Shown one piece after another: positions 27,046 through 35,789 of a stretch of DNA of 64,000 bases. The DNA comes from Streptomyces candidus (lineage in GTDB: Bacteria; Actinomycetota; Actinomycetes; Streptomycetales; Streptomycetaceae). The stretch spans positions 186,001-250,000 of the forward strand of contig NZ_JACHEM010000003.1 in the NCBI RefSeq assembly GCF_014207445.1, given 5' to 3'. Every line of letters starts with the position of its first letter. Positions within the stretch are counted from its first letter, which is position 1. The position numbers were made by a program, and so were the translations under genes. The notes under the pieces were generated by a model. It was given only the letters and a program-made list of their open reading frames with translations, had not been told where the DNA came from and made no database searches.

Positions 27046-27624
27046 TTAGGGCACGACGACGATCGTGACGCCGACCGTCGCGAACTCCCACACCTTCGTG
27101 GCGTCCTCGCGCGCCATCCGTACCGCGCCCGTCCCCTCCTGGGGCTGCGCGCCCGGCGTCGGCATCGTGCCGTCGACGGCCGCGCTGAATCCGACCGTCA
27201 CCCCGTCCACGTTCGCGAACCGCACCACGTGCTCGACCGGCTTGCCGTCCGATCCGGTGATCCGCAGCGAGCGGGTGGAGACCCGGTAGGTGTCCGGCGA
27301 CGGGCTGACCGCGCTCGGCGCGACCGGGTACGTCGGGGGCTTCTGCCGCGCCGCCGCCGGAGCGTTGGTGTCCACCAGCCACACGCGCTTGCCGGACAGC
27401 GAGTACACGACCCGGGTGCCGGTCCCGGAGTCGGCGGGCAGGGCCAGCGGCGACGGCTGGGCCGCCTTCCCCTTGACGGTGGGCGTCGGGCCGGGGGAAA
27501 CCGACGCACTGGGCGCGGCCACCGAGTCGGGCGCGTTCGCCGAGGCCTGGTAGCTGAGGAAGCCGACGACGGCGAGTGCCCCCGCGGTGAGCCCGGCCAC
27601 GATTCCCGAGCTGCTGCTAGCCAC
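27046..27624 (-). CDS. Secreted or membrane-anchored protein, unknown function
   Basis: A 192-residue protein starting at GTG 27624 (MASSSSGIVAGLTAGALAVV). The N-terminal hydrophobic segment GIVAGLTAGALAVVGFLSYQ is a signal anchor, followed by a Pro/Ser/Thr linker and a domain beginning TRVVYSLSGKRVWLVDTN. It ends MAREDATKVWEFATVGVTIV. The VWLVD and final beta-strand pattern recall L,D-transpeptidase-like folds, but the catalytic Cys motif is absent, so no enzyme activity is claimed. Divergent from tsaB. Confidence 0.75.
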   Translation of the reverse strand: MASSSSGIVAGLTAGALAVVGFLSYQASANAPDSVAAPSASVSPGPTPTVKGKAAQPSPLALPADSGTGTRVVYSLSGKRVWLVDTNAPAAARQKPPTYPVAPSAVSPSPDTYRVSTRSLRITGSDGKPVEHVVRFANVDGVTVGFSAAVDGTMPTPGAQPQEGTGAVRMAREDATKVWEFATVGVTIVVVP

Positions 27625-27793
27625 CTTGCTGCACCTTTCGTTCCGCCTCTGTCCGAGGCTCCGCGCCGCGTTCCGCGCGAGCCCGCCACCGGGCCCTGCC
27701 GCGACCTGGCGCACGAGCTTCCGCACCACTTGTCGTGACGGTAGCAGCCGGTGCGCGGACCGTCCGGACGCCGTGCTTCCGCCGTCCGGGCCG

Positions 27794-27799
27794 TAGGCT
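27794..27799 (+). promoter_or_regulatory. Candidate -10 for a leaderless tsaB transcript
   Basis: TAGGCT ends 6 bases before GTG 27806, so transcription would begin at about the start codon. No ribosome site precedes the GTG. The -35 region is weak. Confidence 0.4.
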
Positions 27800-27805
27800 G
27801 TTTGC

Positions 27806-28462
27806 GTGCTCCTGCTCGCTGTGGATACCGCCACCCCCGCCGTCACCGTCGCCCTCCACGACGGCAGCTCCGTCGTCGCCAAGACCACCCGGATCGACGC
27901 CCGCCGGCACGGGGAACTGCTGCTGCCCCTCGTCGATACCACCCTGCGCGACGCCGGGCTGAAACTCGACGCCGTCACCGACCTCGTCGTCGGCGTCGGC
28001 CCCGGCCCGTACACCGGCCTGCGGGTCGGGCTCGCGACGGCGGAGACCTTCGGCTTCGCCCTCGGCGTCCCCGTGCACGGACTGTGCACGCTGGACGCGC
28101 TCGCGTACGCGAGCGAGGTGGAAGGGCCCTTCGCGGTGGCCACCGACGCCCGCCGCAAGGAGGTGTACTGGGCGCGCTACGACGACCCCCGCACCCGTAT
28201 CACCGAACCCGCCGTGGACCGCCCCGCCGACCTCGCAGACCGGCTCGCCGGCCTGCCCGTGGTGGGCGCGGGCGCCCTCCTGTACCCCGAGGCGTTCCCC
28301 GACGCGCGCGGCCCCGAACACGTGTCGGCCGCCGCCCTCGCCTCACTGGCCGCCGAGCGGCTGGCCGCGGGCGGCGAGGGCTTCCTCGCGCCCCTCCCTC
28401 TCTACCTGCGCCGCCCCGACGCGCAGGTCCCCAAGAACTACAAGGTGGTCACCCCCAAGTGA
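27806..28462 (+). CDS. tsaB: tRNA t6A biosynthesis protein TsaB
   Basis: A 218-residue ASKHA-fold protein (LLLAVDTATPAVTVALHDGS; VVGVGPGPYTGLRVGLATAE) that scaffolds TsaD. GTG 27806 gives the family N-terminus and is probably leaderless. The stop overlaps the rimI start by 4 bases (GTGA), indicating coupled translation of tsaB-rimI-tsaD. Confidence 0.94.
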   Translation: MLLLAVDTATPAVTVALHDGSSVVAKTTRIDARRHGELLLPLVDTTLRDAGLKLDAVTDLVVGVGPGPYTGLRVGLATAETFGFALGVPVHGLCTLDALAYASEVEGPFAVATDARRKEVYWARYDDPRTRITEPAVDRPADLADRLAGLPVVGAGALLYPEAFPDARGPEHVSAAALASLAAERLAAGGEGFLAPLPLYLRRPDAQVPKNYKVVTPK

Positions 28463-28971
28463 CCCCTTCCGCGACCGCCGTGGCACAGGTGCTGCGCGAA
28501 ATGCGCTGGTGGGACATCGATCCCGTGCTCGCCCTCGAACACGAGCTGTTCCCCGAGGACGCCTGGTCGCCCGGCATGTTCTGGTCCGAGCTGGCCCACG
28601 CGCGCGGCCCCCGCGCCACCCGCCGCTACGTCGTCGCCGAGGACCCGGCCACCGGCCGCATCGTCGGGTACGCGGGCCTCGCCGCCGCCGGTGACCTCGG
28701 CGACGTCCAGACCATCGCCGTCGCCCGCGACCAGTGGGGCACCGGCCTCGGCGCACGCCTGCTCGCCGACCTGCTCAAGCACGCCACCGCCTTCGAGTGC
28801 ACCGAAGTCCTCCTGGAAGTACGGGTCGACAACACGCGCGCGCAGAAGCTGTACGAACGCTTCGGCTTCGAGCCGATCGGCTTCCGCAAGGGCTACTACC
28901 AGCCGGGCAACGTCGACGCGCTCGTGATGCGCCGCACGACGACCGAAGAGACAGAGAAGATCCAGTCATGA
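28459..28971 (+). CDS. rimI: Ribosomal protein alanine N-acetyltransferase (GNAT)
   Basis: A 170-residue GNAT enzyme. The acetyl-CoA loop is [17 protein letters not shown], and the C-terminal region [20 protein letters not shown] is typical of RimI, which acetylates the N-terminus of S18. GTG 28459 overlaps the tsaB stop, and the stop overlaps the tsaD start by 4 bases (ATGA). Its place between tsaB and tsaD is widespread in bacteria. Confidence 0.92.
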   Translation: MTPSATAVAQVLREMRWWDIDPVLALEHELFPEDAWSPGMFWSELAHARGPRATRRYVVAEDPATGRIVGYAGLAAAGDLGDVQTIAVARDQWGTGLGARLLADLLKHATAFECTEVLLEVRVDNTRAQKLYERFGFEPIGFRKGYYQPGNVDALVMRRTTTEETEKIQS

Positions 28972-30086
28972 ACCTCACCAGCGGTATCGACGAACCCCTG
29001 GTCCTCGGCATCGAGACCTCCTGCGACGAGACGGGCGTCGGCATCGTCCGCGGCACGACGCTGCTCGCCGACGCGGTCGCCTCCAGCGTCGACACGCACG
29101 CCAGGTTCGGCGGAGTCGTCCCCGAGATCGCCTCGCGCGCCCATCTCGAAGCGATGGTCCCCACCATCGAACGCGCGCTCAAGGAAGCCGGCATCGCCGC
29201 CGCCGACCTGGACGGCATCGCGGTCACCGCGGGTCCCGGTCTCGCGGGCGCGCTCCTGGTCGGCACGACCGCCGCGAAGGCCTACGCGTACGCCCTGGGC
29301 AAGCCCCTGTACGGCGTCAACCACCTCGCCTCGCACATCTGCGTCGACCAGCTCGAACACGGCAAGCTCCCCGAGCCGACCATGGCGCTGCTGGTCAGCG
29401 GCGGGCACTCCTCCCTGCTGCTCGCCCCCGACATCACCTCCGACGTCCGCCCGATGGGCGCGACCATCGACGACGCGGCGGGCGAGGCCTTCGACAAGAT
29501 CGCCCGCGTGCTGAACCTCGGCTTCCCCGGCGGTCCGGTCATCGACCGCCTCGCCAAGGAGGGCGACCCCAGGGCCATCGCGTTCCCGCGCGGCCTGACG
29601 GGCTCCCGCGACCCGGCGTACGACTTCTCCTTCTCCGGCCTCAAGACCTCCGTCGCCCGCTGGATCGAGGCCAGGCGCAACGCGGGCGAGGAGGTCCCGG
29701 TGCGCGACGTCGCCGCGTCCTTCCAGGAGGCGGTCGTCGACGTGCTGACCAAGAAGGCCGTGCGCGCCTGCAAGGACCAGGGCGTCGACCACCTGATGAT
29801 CGGCGGCGGCGTCGCCGCCAACTCCCGGCTGCGCGCCCTCGCCGCCGAGCGCTGCGAACGGGCCGGAATCCGGCTGCGCGTCCCACGGCCCGGCCTGTGC
29901 ACGGACAACGGCGCGATGGTCGCCGCACTGGGGGCGGAGATGGTCGCCCGCAACCGTCCGGCCTCCGACTGGGATCTCTCGGCGGACTCCTCGCTGCCGG
30001 TGACGGAACCGCACGTACCGGGACACGGGCACACGCACTCCCACGACCACGTCCACGAGATCAGCAAGGACAACCTCTACTCATGA
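28968..30086 (+). CDS. tsaD: tRNA N6-threonylcarbamoyladenosine synthase TsaD, with His-rich tail
   Basis: A 372-residue enzyme transferring threonylcarbamoyl to tRNA A37. The metal ligands H119 and H123 are in [11 protein letters not shown]. Family motifs are [25 protein letters not shown] and the late metal/phosphate region [13 protein letters not shown]. Beyond the family's usual end it has a 24-residue tail from residue 349 containing seven His ([16 protein letters not shown]), which may bind divalent metal. It is coupled to rimI upstream and to the small gene at 30083 downstream. Confidence 0.95.
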   Translation: MNLTSGIDEPLVLGIETSCDETGVGIVRGTTLLADAVASSVDTHARFGGVVPEIASRAHLEAMVPTIERALKEAGIAAADLDGIAVTAGPGLAGALLVGTTAAKAYAYALGKPLYGVNHLASHICVDQLEHGKLPEPTMALLVSGGHSSLLLAPDITSDVRPMGATIDDAAGEAFDKIARVLNLGFPGGPVIDRLAKEGDPRAIAFPRGLTGSRDPAYDFSFSGLKTSVARWIEARRNAGEEVPVRDVAASFQEAVVDVLTKKAVRACKDQGVDHLMIGGGVAANSRLRALAAERCERAGIRLRVPRPGLCTDNGAMVAALGAEMVARNRPASDWDLSADSSLPVTEPHVPGHGHTHSHDHVHEISKDNLYS

Positions 30087-30382
30087 CCGTCGCCCTGATG
30101 TGGGAGGCCCGCGCCGTCGACGGCAGGGGCCCCGAACTCCTGGAGTGGGCCCACGCCCAGGCGGAGGTCCTCGCCGCCGCACCCGTGCGCCGGGAGATTT
30201 TGCGGGCACCGCAGGGCCGGGTCCTCGTCATCACCTGGTGGGACGCGCCCTACGAGGCCGAGCTGCCCGAACTCCCGGAACCCGAGGCGGAGCTGATCGC
30301 GCGGGCGGTGCACAGGTGGCGCTTCGAGTCGGTCGAGGCCGACGGACGGGACGCGTCGGCCGGAGCTGGGCCGAACGGCTGA
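30083..30382 (+). CDS. Small protein of unknown function coupled to tsaD
   Basis: A 99-residue protein ([40 protein letters not shown]) whose ATG overlaps the tsaD stop (ATGA), so it is part of the same operon. It has no signal peptide, TM helix or Cys. The N-terminal half looks like a short ferredoxin-like or ABM-like fold ([26 protein letters not shown]), but that is a guess. Function not recognised. Confidence 0.75.
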   Translation: MTVALMWEARAVDGRGPELLEWAHAQAEVLAAAPVRREILRAPQGRVLVITWWDAPYEAELPELPEPEAELIARAVHRWRFESVEADGRDASAGAGPNG

Positions 30383-30478
30383 CCTGCGAGTGGCGCTGAC
30401 CGCTTTTCGGACAATTCCCTTTGAGACTCGGCGATGCCAGGGGTGTCCCCCCCGTCGTCACCGAAGGAGTCCCGGAGT

Positions 30479-31000
30479 ATGTCCGTACAGCTGAAGGTCG
30501 CCCAGGCCCGCCTGGGCGCCGTGTCCGTCGGAATCGCGCTCGCCCTGTGTGCCCCGGCCGTCGCCCTCGCCACGTCCCCCGCGCCCGCCGCGGGCACGGA
30601 GAGCGCGCAGGCCACCGCACGGCACGGAGTCGCGGGGAAGGTGACGGCGAAGCACGGCCAGTTCGTCCGGTCCCGCCCGACCACGCACTCGGCGCGGATC
30701 GGCTCGTACCGCGGACACGCCATGGTCCGCATCGCGTGCAAGGTGCGCGGCCAGAACGTCGCCGGCAACGCGGTCTGGTTCAAGCTGTGGGACCGCTCCG
30801 GCTGGATGAGCGCCAAGTACGTCGACAACCTCGGCCATGTCGGCTGGTGCGGCCACCACCGGTCGGCGGCGGACGGCGAAGCGCAGGCCGAGCAGCTCCC
30901 GGCGAATGCCGCGGTCCCCGCGGACACCGCGCTCCCGGTGGACCTCACCGCCCCCGCGACCGCGACCGAGAAGGGCGCGCTGACACCGGAACCCCGGTAG
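30479..31000 (+). CDS. Secreted protein with SH3-like domain
   Basis: A 173-residue protein with a signal peptide (MSVQLKVAQARLGAVSVGIA, then cleavage near VALATSPAPA). A single domain follows that resembles bacterial SH3 folds: GVAGKVTAKHGQFVRSRPTT, IGSYRGHAMVRIACKVRG, WFKLWDRSGWMSAKYVDN. It ends in an Ala/Pro-rich tail. Bacterial SH3 domains usually bind cell-wall peptides. ATG 30479 follows CGGAGT, with GAAGGAGT just before it. A long hairpin follows the gene. Confidence 0.82.
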   Translation: MSVQLKVAQARLGAVSVGIALALCAPAVALATSPAPAAGTESAQATARHGVAGKVTAKHGQFVRSRPTTHSARIGSYRGHAMVRIACKVRGQNVAGNAVWFKLWDRSGWMSAKYVDNLGHVGWCGHHRSAADGEAQAEQLPANAAVPADTALPVDLTAPATATEKGALTPEPR

Positions 31001-31023
31001 TCCCGTCCCCCTCGGCCGGTCCC

Positions 31024-31072
31024 GCACGGGCCGCCTCCGCAGGGCCTCCTGGCCCTCGGAGGCGGCCCGTGC
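31024..31072 (+). terminator. Strong terminator after the SH3-like protein gene
   Basis: A 16-bp perfect stem (31024-31039 with 31057-31072) that continues, after a single bulged C, into 6 more pairs (31041-31046 with 31051-31056) and a TCCT loop. It lies 23 bases after the stop codon. Confidence 0.85.
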
Positions 31073-31200
31073 GCATTCCCCGCCCCCGTGCGGCAGCCGG
31101 AAAGGCCGGTTCGCGCGGCCGCCGACGCCCCCGGCCCCCCTACGGCCGAACGGCGTACTCTGGTCGTACAGGCGTGGCAGCCGGGGGAAGGAACGTCCGA

Positions 31201-31563
31201 ATGGCTTGGTACTGGTGGTTGTTCATCTTCTTCATGATGGGCGGCTTCGGCGGGCTCGCGAACGCCGGCCGTCAGGCACTGGCCACCCGGCACGAACGCC
31301 AGTTGCAACGGATCGAGGCGCACCGGCAGGAACGGCTGGCACTGGAGGCGGCGCAGAAGCCCCCGGAGCCGATCTGCGGCTGCACGCACCACCTCGCGAA
31401 GCACGACAAGGCCGGCAAGTGCCACGAGCTGGTCGAGACGCCGACCGCCTGGGACGAGAACAAGAAGCCCGTCCGCTTCGAGGCCGGCACGTGCAACTGC
31501 CAGCAGTACGTGGGCCCGCAGCCGCTCTCGCAGGTGTACGCGGACGAACTGACCGACCTCTGA
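31201..31563 (+). CDS. Small membrane protein with C-terminal Cys/His cluster
   Basis: A 120-residue protein. The N-terminus is a TM helix (MAWYWWLFIFFMMGGFGGLA), followed by a basic amphipathic helix (RHERQLQRIEAHRQERLALE). A C-terminal domain has CGCTHHLAKHDKAGKCHE and, 30 residues later, CNCQQY. Five Cys and several His in this spacing suggest a zinc site. ATG 31201 follows GAAGGAA. I do not recognise the family; the architecture suggests a cytoplasmic metal-binding domain held at the membrane. Confidence 0.75.
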   Translation: MAWYWWLFIFFMMGGFGGLANAGRQALATRHERQLQRIEAHRQERLALEAAQKPPEPICGCTHHLAKHDKAGKCHELVETPTAWDENKKPVRFEAGTCNCQQYVGPQPLSQVYADELTDL

Positions 31564-31603
31564 CGCGGCGGCCCGGCAGCCTGCCGCCCGTCGCCTTGGC
31601 GCA

Positions 31604-31778
31604 ACCGTCCGGTGCGCTCCTCCGGCCGTCCGGTGCGCCCGGATCCGGCCACTGCCTGGTGCACTCCGGCCCGGCCGGCCGATGCCCTCAGGCCCCTGAT
31701 GCGCCCTCCAATTCGGCCGTCCGGTGCCTCCCGATCCGGCCGTCCAGTGCCCGCCGATCCGGACTGCCCGGTGTACCC
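31604..31778 (+). repeat. Degenerate 20-23 bp repeat array
   Basis: About six imperfect copies of a unit close to GATCCGGCCGTCCGGTGCCC. Recognisable cores are CCGTCCGGTGC near 31608 and 31627, CGGCCGTCCGGTGCC near 31720, and CGGCCGTCCAGTGCC near 31738. It fills the space between the small membrane protein gene and the truncated end of the DinB-like gene (31820). No gene is visible in 31564-31819. Confidence 0.55.
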
Positions 31779-31819
31779 CGCACGCCCATCGCCTCGAACC
31801 CCGTCGGGTCGCACGGGCC

Positions 31820-32140
31820 TCAGTGGTACGCCCGTACCTCGGGCCCGGAGGCGGCGAGGGTTGCGGCGAGCATCCCACCCGCGGCGGTGATCACGCGCAG
31901 CAGGTCGCCGGGGGAGGCCCCGGGCCGGACGGTGAGGTCCATCGGCAGGTAGGAGTCGTCGGGCCGGGCCGCCAACTGCCCCGAGTGCGCCGTCAGATCG
32001 TGCGCGATGTGCTCGGCGGTCCGCAGGCAGGACCAGCTCAGGGTTCCGGCGTGGGCCGACCAGCCGTACTCGTCGCCGGCGCGGTGTCCGAGCACCCGCC
32101 GCAGTTCGTCCAGAGCCTCGCCGGTGTAGGACATGGGCAT
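31820..32140 (-). pseudogene. Truncated DinB-like / mycothiol maleylpyruvate isomerase-type protein
   Basis: Reading from ATG 32140 (alternative 32134) gives 106 residues of the N-terminal part of a DinB-type fold (SYTGEALDELRRVLGHRAGD, SWSCLRTAEHIAHDLTAHSG). It stops at TGA 31820-31822 after VRAYH. Past the stop the same frame continues with GPCDPTGFEAMGV (31781-31819), which matches the family's usual motif after a Trp. The TGA may therefore be a nonsense change of a TGG codon. Beyond that the frame runs into the repeat array and homology ends. Full family members are close to twice this length. Probably non-functional. Confidence 0.6.
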
Positions 32141-32144
32141 GACG

Positions 32145-33521
32145 CTACGGGTGTGCGGGGCGGCCCACGAGCATGGCGGGGGCACCGGCGACCCGGGTCA
32201 GGAAGACGGTGGCCGAGTTCTTGCCGGAGAGCTTCATCCTCTTGCGCAGCTCCTCCGGCTCGACGGCCGAACCACGCTTCTTGACGGTCAGGACGCCGAC
32301 CTCGCGCTCCCGCAGAAGGGCCTTCAACTTCTTCACACCGAAGGGGAGTTCGTCGGTGATCTCGTACGGCGTGGCATACGGCGTGGGGCGCAGCTCGTCG
32401 GCGGTGATGTACGCGATCGTCTCGTCGATCAGTCCGCCGTCGAGCTCCTCGGCGACCTCGGCGACGAGGTGCGCGCGGATGACCGCGCCGTCCGGCTCGT
32501 AGAGGTACCGGCCTACCTTCCGCACGGCGGGGTCCGGCAGACCCCGGCCGACGAGGCTCACGCCGGACGGCAGCAGGGTGGCGCGGCGGACACCGGCGAC
32601 GACCGGGGCGGCGGAGGCGGCCCCGTGGGCCGGGGAGCCACCGGGGGTGGAGCAGGCTCCGGGGGCCGGGGAGCTGCCGGCCCCGTGGGTGGGCGCGTTT
32701 GCCGCGTGCCACAGGACCGCCTCCTTCACGTCGCCGTTGTCGGAGATCCACTCGGCCTCGAAGTCGTCCGGGACCAGCTCGTGCGGGATGCCGGGGGCGA
32801 TCTTGATGGCGCCGAGACCGGCCTTCCGCACCGCGTCGACGGAGAAGGACAGCGGCGGGGAGTACGCCTCGGGGTCGAAGATCCTGCCGCGCGCCCCCGA
32901 CCGGCGCGCCGGGTCGACGAAGAGCGACTGCGCACCGGTCAGGTCGTACGACGTCACGTCCGCCGTGACGACGGTCAGCGCGGCCGGGTCCGGGAGCAGT
33001 GCCTCCGCGTTGGCGCGGGCGGCCAGGCAGGTCGTCGGGTCGAGGTCCACGGCCTCGACGGACAGGCCCGCGCGGGCCATCGCCAGGGCGTCGCCGCCGA
33101 TGCCGCCGCACAGGTCGAGGACCCGGACCGGGCCGAGGGCACGGAAGCGGGCCGCCCGGTACTCGGCGACCGACCTGCGGGTGGACTGCTCGACGCCGTT
33201 GGGCGTGAAGTACATCCGGTGCGCGTCCTCAGCCCCGAACTTCGCCACCGCCCGCTGGCGCAGCCGCGCCTGGGACAGCGCCGCCGACACCAGCTCGGGG
33301 GAGTGGTCGCGGCGCAGCCGCGTCGCCACGGCCAGCTCCTGGGCGGGGTCGTGGTCCCGCAGCTCGGCGAGCAGGGCCTGACCCTCCTCGGTGAACAGGG
33401 CGCGGAAGGCGGCGGTCGCGGGGTCGGCGGCCCGGCCTGCGGCGGGGATGTCGGCGCAGGTGGCGGGGGTGGCGCGGGAGTCGGTGGCGGGGCGGCCGGG
33501 GTGGTTCGTCACCCGGCCCAT
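32145..33521 (-). CDS. Class I SAM-dependent methyltransferase with THUMP-like domain
   Basis: A 458-residue protein. A helical N-terminal part precedes a Rossmann methyltransferase with SAM motif VLDLCGGIGGDALAMARAG and acidic motif VEAVDLDPTT, followed by the active-site-like stretch LFVDPARRSGARGRIFDPEA. The C-terminal part (YLYEPDGAVIRAHLVAEVAE, FGVKKLKALLREREVGVLTV, KKRGSAVEPEELRKRMKLSG) resembles a THUMP-like RNA-binding domain, so an RNA substrate is likely. Its stop is 4 bases from the truncated DinB-like gene. ATG 33521 is used; GTG 33512 is an alternative. An Ala/Gly/Pro insertion near residues 275-300 is probably disordered. Confidence 0.82.
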   Translation of the reverse strand: MGRVTNHPGRPATDSRATPATCADIPAAGRAADPATAAFRALFTEEGQALLAELRDHDPAQELAVATRLRRDHSPELVSAALSQARLRQRAVAKFGAEDAHRMYFTPNGVEQSTRRSVAEYRAARFRALGPVRVLDLCGGIGGDALAMARAGLSVEAVDLDPTTCLAARANAEALLPDPAALTVVTADVTSYDLTGAQSLFVDPARRSGARGRIFDPEAYSPPLSFSVDAVRKAGLGAIKIAPGIPHELVPDDFEAEWISDNGDVKEAVLWHAANAPTHGAGSSPAPGACSTPGGSPAHGAASAAPVVAGVRRATLLPSGVSLVGRGLPDPAVRKVGRYLYEPDGAVIRAHLVAEVAEELDGGLIDETIAYITADELRPTPYATPYEITDELPFGVKKLKALLREREVGVLTVKKRGSAVEPEELRKRMKLSGKNSATVFLTRVAGAPAMLVGRPAHP

Positions 33522-33680
33522 TGTGGGCCAGGCCAGGGGGCTGCGTCGGCCGGGCCGGGTGTGCGCCGAGTGGGGGACGGCGCGCATCCCCTCGCGGTGT
33601 CGGCGGGTGCGCGGGGTTTCTCGCTGACAGGATGCGGCGCCATGCGACTTGTACGACAAACCGAAGAAAGAGGTCTTCCT

Positions 33681-34670
33681 GTGCACAACCCAGGAGCAGG
33701 GGGGCGGAAAAGCGTAATCATGGGCATCGCGGTCCTGGTACTGGCCGCGATCGCCTCGGGGTGCGCCACCCCGGCACAGGAGGAGACGGGCGGGCGGAGC
33801 GGGGCCGCCGCGCTGAAGGGGGGAAACGGGCCGGGGGAGAACGGGCCGGGGGAGAACCGTACGGGCAGGACGGTGGACGGTGCGGCGGGGGCTCTGCTCC
33901 CGCCCGCTGAGCAGGCGCGGCGCGCCCGGGAGGCCGCCGAGGCGCAGCAGGTGGCCCGGGCCGTCGCCGCAAGGCGCTGGGGCCTCGCCCAGACGCCGCT
34001 GGCAGCACCCGCACCGCCCGCCGTCAAGCCCAGGATCGGGACCCGCAAGGGCTTCGAGGTGGACGGGCAGGTGTCCGAGTCGCTGCCGCCGGTCTTCACG
34101 ACCGTGCCGGTCAAGGAGCGGGTCGTCTTCCTGACCATCGACGACGGCGCCGAGAAGGACCCGGAGCTGATCCGGATGATGGACGAGCTGAAGATCCCCT
34201 ACAGCGCGTTCCTCGCCGACTACGTGGTGAAGGAGGACTACGGCTACTTCAAGAAGATGCAGGACAAGGGCGTGGCGCTGCACAACCACACCCTCAACCA
34301 CCGCTACCTGCCCGGACTTTCCTACCGGCAGCAGAAGAAGGAGATCTGCGGGCAGCAGACCAACCTGGAACGGCGCTACGGCACCCGGCCTCCGCTCTTC
34401 CGGCCCCCCTTCGGCAACTACAACAGGGACACCCTGCGCGCCGCCAAGACATGCGGGGTCAGAGCCGTTCCGCTGTGGGCGGCCGAAGCCTTTCCGGACC
34501 GGATGGAATGGCGCGAGTGGGACAAGGACCTGCACCCCGGCGACATCGTGCTCACCCACTTCCGGGGGCCGGGTGACTGGAAGGGATCCATGCCCGACAT
34601 GATTCGTCGCGTCATGAAGACGATCACGGCCAAGGGCTACGCCGTGGCCAAGCTGGAGGACTACGTCTGA
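33681..34670 (+). CDS. Polysaccharide deacetylase lipoprotein (copy 1)
   Basis: A 329-residue exported protein. A lipoprotein signal (IMGIAVLVLAAIASGC) is followed by a Glu/Ala linker and a NodB-type deacetylase domain: motif 1 FLTIDDGAEKDPE (metal Asp), motif 2 HNHTLNH, motif 3 FRPPFGNYN, and DIVLTHFRG near the end. Such enzymes remove acetyl groups from peptidoglycan or other GlcNAc polymers. GTG 33681 was chosen for its GAAAGAGG site; ATG 33642 is possible. The stop overlaps the next gene (TGATG). Confidence 0.88.
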   Translation: MHNPGAGGRKSVIMGIAVLVLAAIASGCATPAQEETGGRSGAAALKGGNGPGENGPGENRTGRTVDGAAGALLPPAEQARRAREAAEAQQVARAVAARRWGLAQTPLAAPAPPAVKPRIGTRKGFEVDGQVSESLPPVFTTVPVKERVVFLTIDDGAEKDPELIRMMDELKIPYSAFLADYVVKEDYGYFKKMQDKGVALHNHTLNHRYLPGLSYRQQKKEICGQQTNLERRYGTRPPLFRPPFGNYNRDTLRAAKTCGVRAVPLWAAEAFPDRMEWREWDKDLHPGDIVLTHFRGPGDWKGSMPDMIRRVMKTITAKGYAVAKLEDYV

Positions 34671-35575
34671 TGCGAGTACGGGCACGCCGGTCGGTGTCGT
34701 GGGTGGCGGGGGCGTTGGCGGCCGGCGTGCTGGTGGTGGGGGCGGGCGGATGCTCCGGAAGGGGCGCCGGGGAGGGGGAGGGGGGTGGGCCCCCGAAAGC
34801 GACCGCACCGACCCCCGACGACACCACCCCCGACAGAACCACCCCCGGCCAGGGTGCTGCCGCCGCGCCGGGGGCCGACGCCCGGGGCGTACCGCTGAAG
34901 GCGTACGCGACATGGGGACTGGCGGGGCCCCTCGCACCGGCTCCGGCGAAGCCGGACCGTACGCCGGTGCTCAAGCCGTCCGGTCCGCCCGTCGTGTTCG
35001 ACCGGGTGCGGACGAACGACAAGGTCGTCTTCCTCACCTTCGACGACGGGGCCGAGAAGGACCCGCAATTCGTGCGGATGGTCGGCGAGTTGAAGCTCCC
35101 GATCAGCATGTTCCTCACGGACAGCGTCGCGGGGAGCGACTACGGCCACTTCGCGCGGCTGCGCGACGCGGGCGGTGGCGCCATCCAGAACCACACCACG
35201 GGCCACGCCAATCTGCGGACGCTCCCCTACGAGGGCCAGCGCAAACAGATCTGCGACCAGCAGGACCGCCTCGAAGCCCGCTTCGGCACCCGCCCGACCC
35301 TCTTCCGTCCGCCGTACGGCAACTACAACGACGACACCGTGCGCGCGGCGGGCAGCTGCGGGGTGAAGGCACTGGTCCTGTGGCGCGAGTCGATGCAGAT
35401 CCACGACATGCGGTACGCGGAGGGCGACCGGCTCAGGTCCGGCGACATCGTCCTCGCCCACTTCCGCGGCCCGGACGAGCTCAAGGGCTCGACCATCACC
35501 GAGATGACCGCCCGCATGCTGCGCCGCATACAGGACCAGGGCTTCACGGTGGCCCGCCTGGAGGACTACCTGTGA
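34670..35575 (+). CDS. Polysaccharide deacetylase lipoprotein (copy 2)
   Basis: A 301-residue paralogue of the preceding gene with the same plan: lipoprotein signal (GALAAGVLVVGAGGC), Pro/Thr-rich linker, NodB domain with FLTFDDGAEKDPQ, QNHTTGH, FRPPYGNYN and DIVLAHFRG. The ATG shares its A with the stop of copy 1, so the two are translated as a pair. They are tandem duplicates that have diverged mostly in the linker and in the motif-4 region (VPLWAAEAF versus LVLWRESMQ). Confidence 0.9.
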   Translation: MRVRARRSVSWVAGALAAGVLVVGAGGCSGRGAGEGEGGGPPKATAPTPDDTTPDRTTPGQGAAAAPGADARGVPLKAYATWGLAGPLAPAPAKPDRTPVLKPSGPPVVFDRVRTNDKVVFLTFDDGAEKDPQFVRMVGELKLPISMFLTDSVAGSDYGHFARLRDAGGGAIQNHTTGHANLRTLPYEGQRKQICDQQDRLEARFGTRPTLFRPPYGNYNDDTVRAAGSCGVKALVLWRESMQIHDMRYAEGDRLRSGDIVLAHFRGPDELKGSTITEMTARMLRRIQDQGFTVARLEDYL

Positions 35576-35617
35576 GCAGCCTTCTCGTCCTCACCCGGCA
35601 CATCCGGCCCGCCTCGA

Positions 35618-35644
35618 TTGGCACTCCGCTTGACCGAGTGCTAA
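35618..35644 (+). promoter_or_regulatory. CIRCE operator 1 (HrcA)
   Basis: TTGGCACTC-N9-GAGTGCTAA, a near-perfect match to the CIRCE consensus TTAGCACTC-N9-GAGTGCTAA. It overlaps the -35 of the groES promoter, so HrcA binding would block polymerase. Confidence 0.95.
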
Positions 35645-35658
35645 CCGCGTCATAGTCT
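35630..35658 (+). promoter_or_regulatory. groESL promoter
   Basis: TTGACC (35630-35635), 17-base spacer, TAGTCT (35653-35658): a vegetative-type promoter lying across the first CIRCE element and just before the second. Confidence 0.85.
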
Positions 35659-35663
35659 CGGTG

Positions 35664-35690
35664 CTGGCACTCACCACTGGAGAGTGCCAA
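35664..35690 (+). promoter_or_regulatory. CIRCE operator 2 (HrcA)
   Basis: CTGGCACTC-N9-GAGTGCCAA, a second CIRCE inverted repeat directly downstream of the -10, around the expected transcription start. Two operators imply tight HrcA repression of groES-groEL. Confidence 0.95.
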
Positions 35691-35789
35691 CACAGCGACG
35701 GGCAGGTCCGGCACCCGCGACGACGGATCCTCCTGGTCGCCACCCCAGACTGTTAACCCCGTGAGATCTCCGAAGGGGGAGACCGGATC

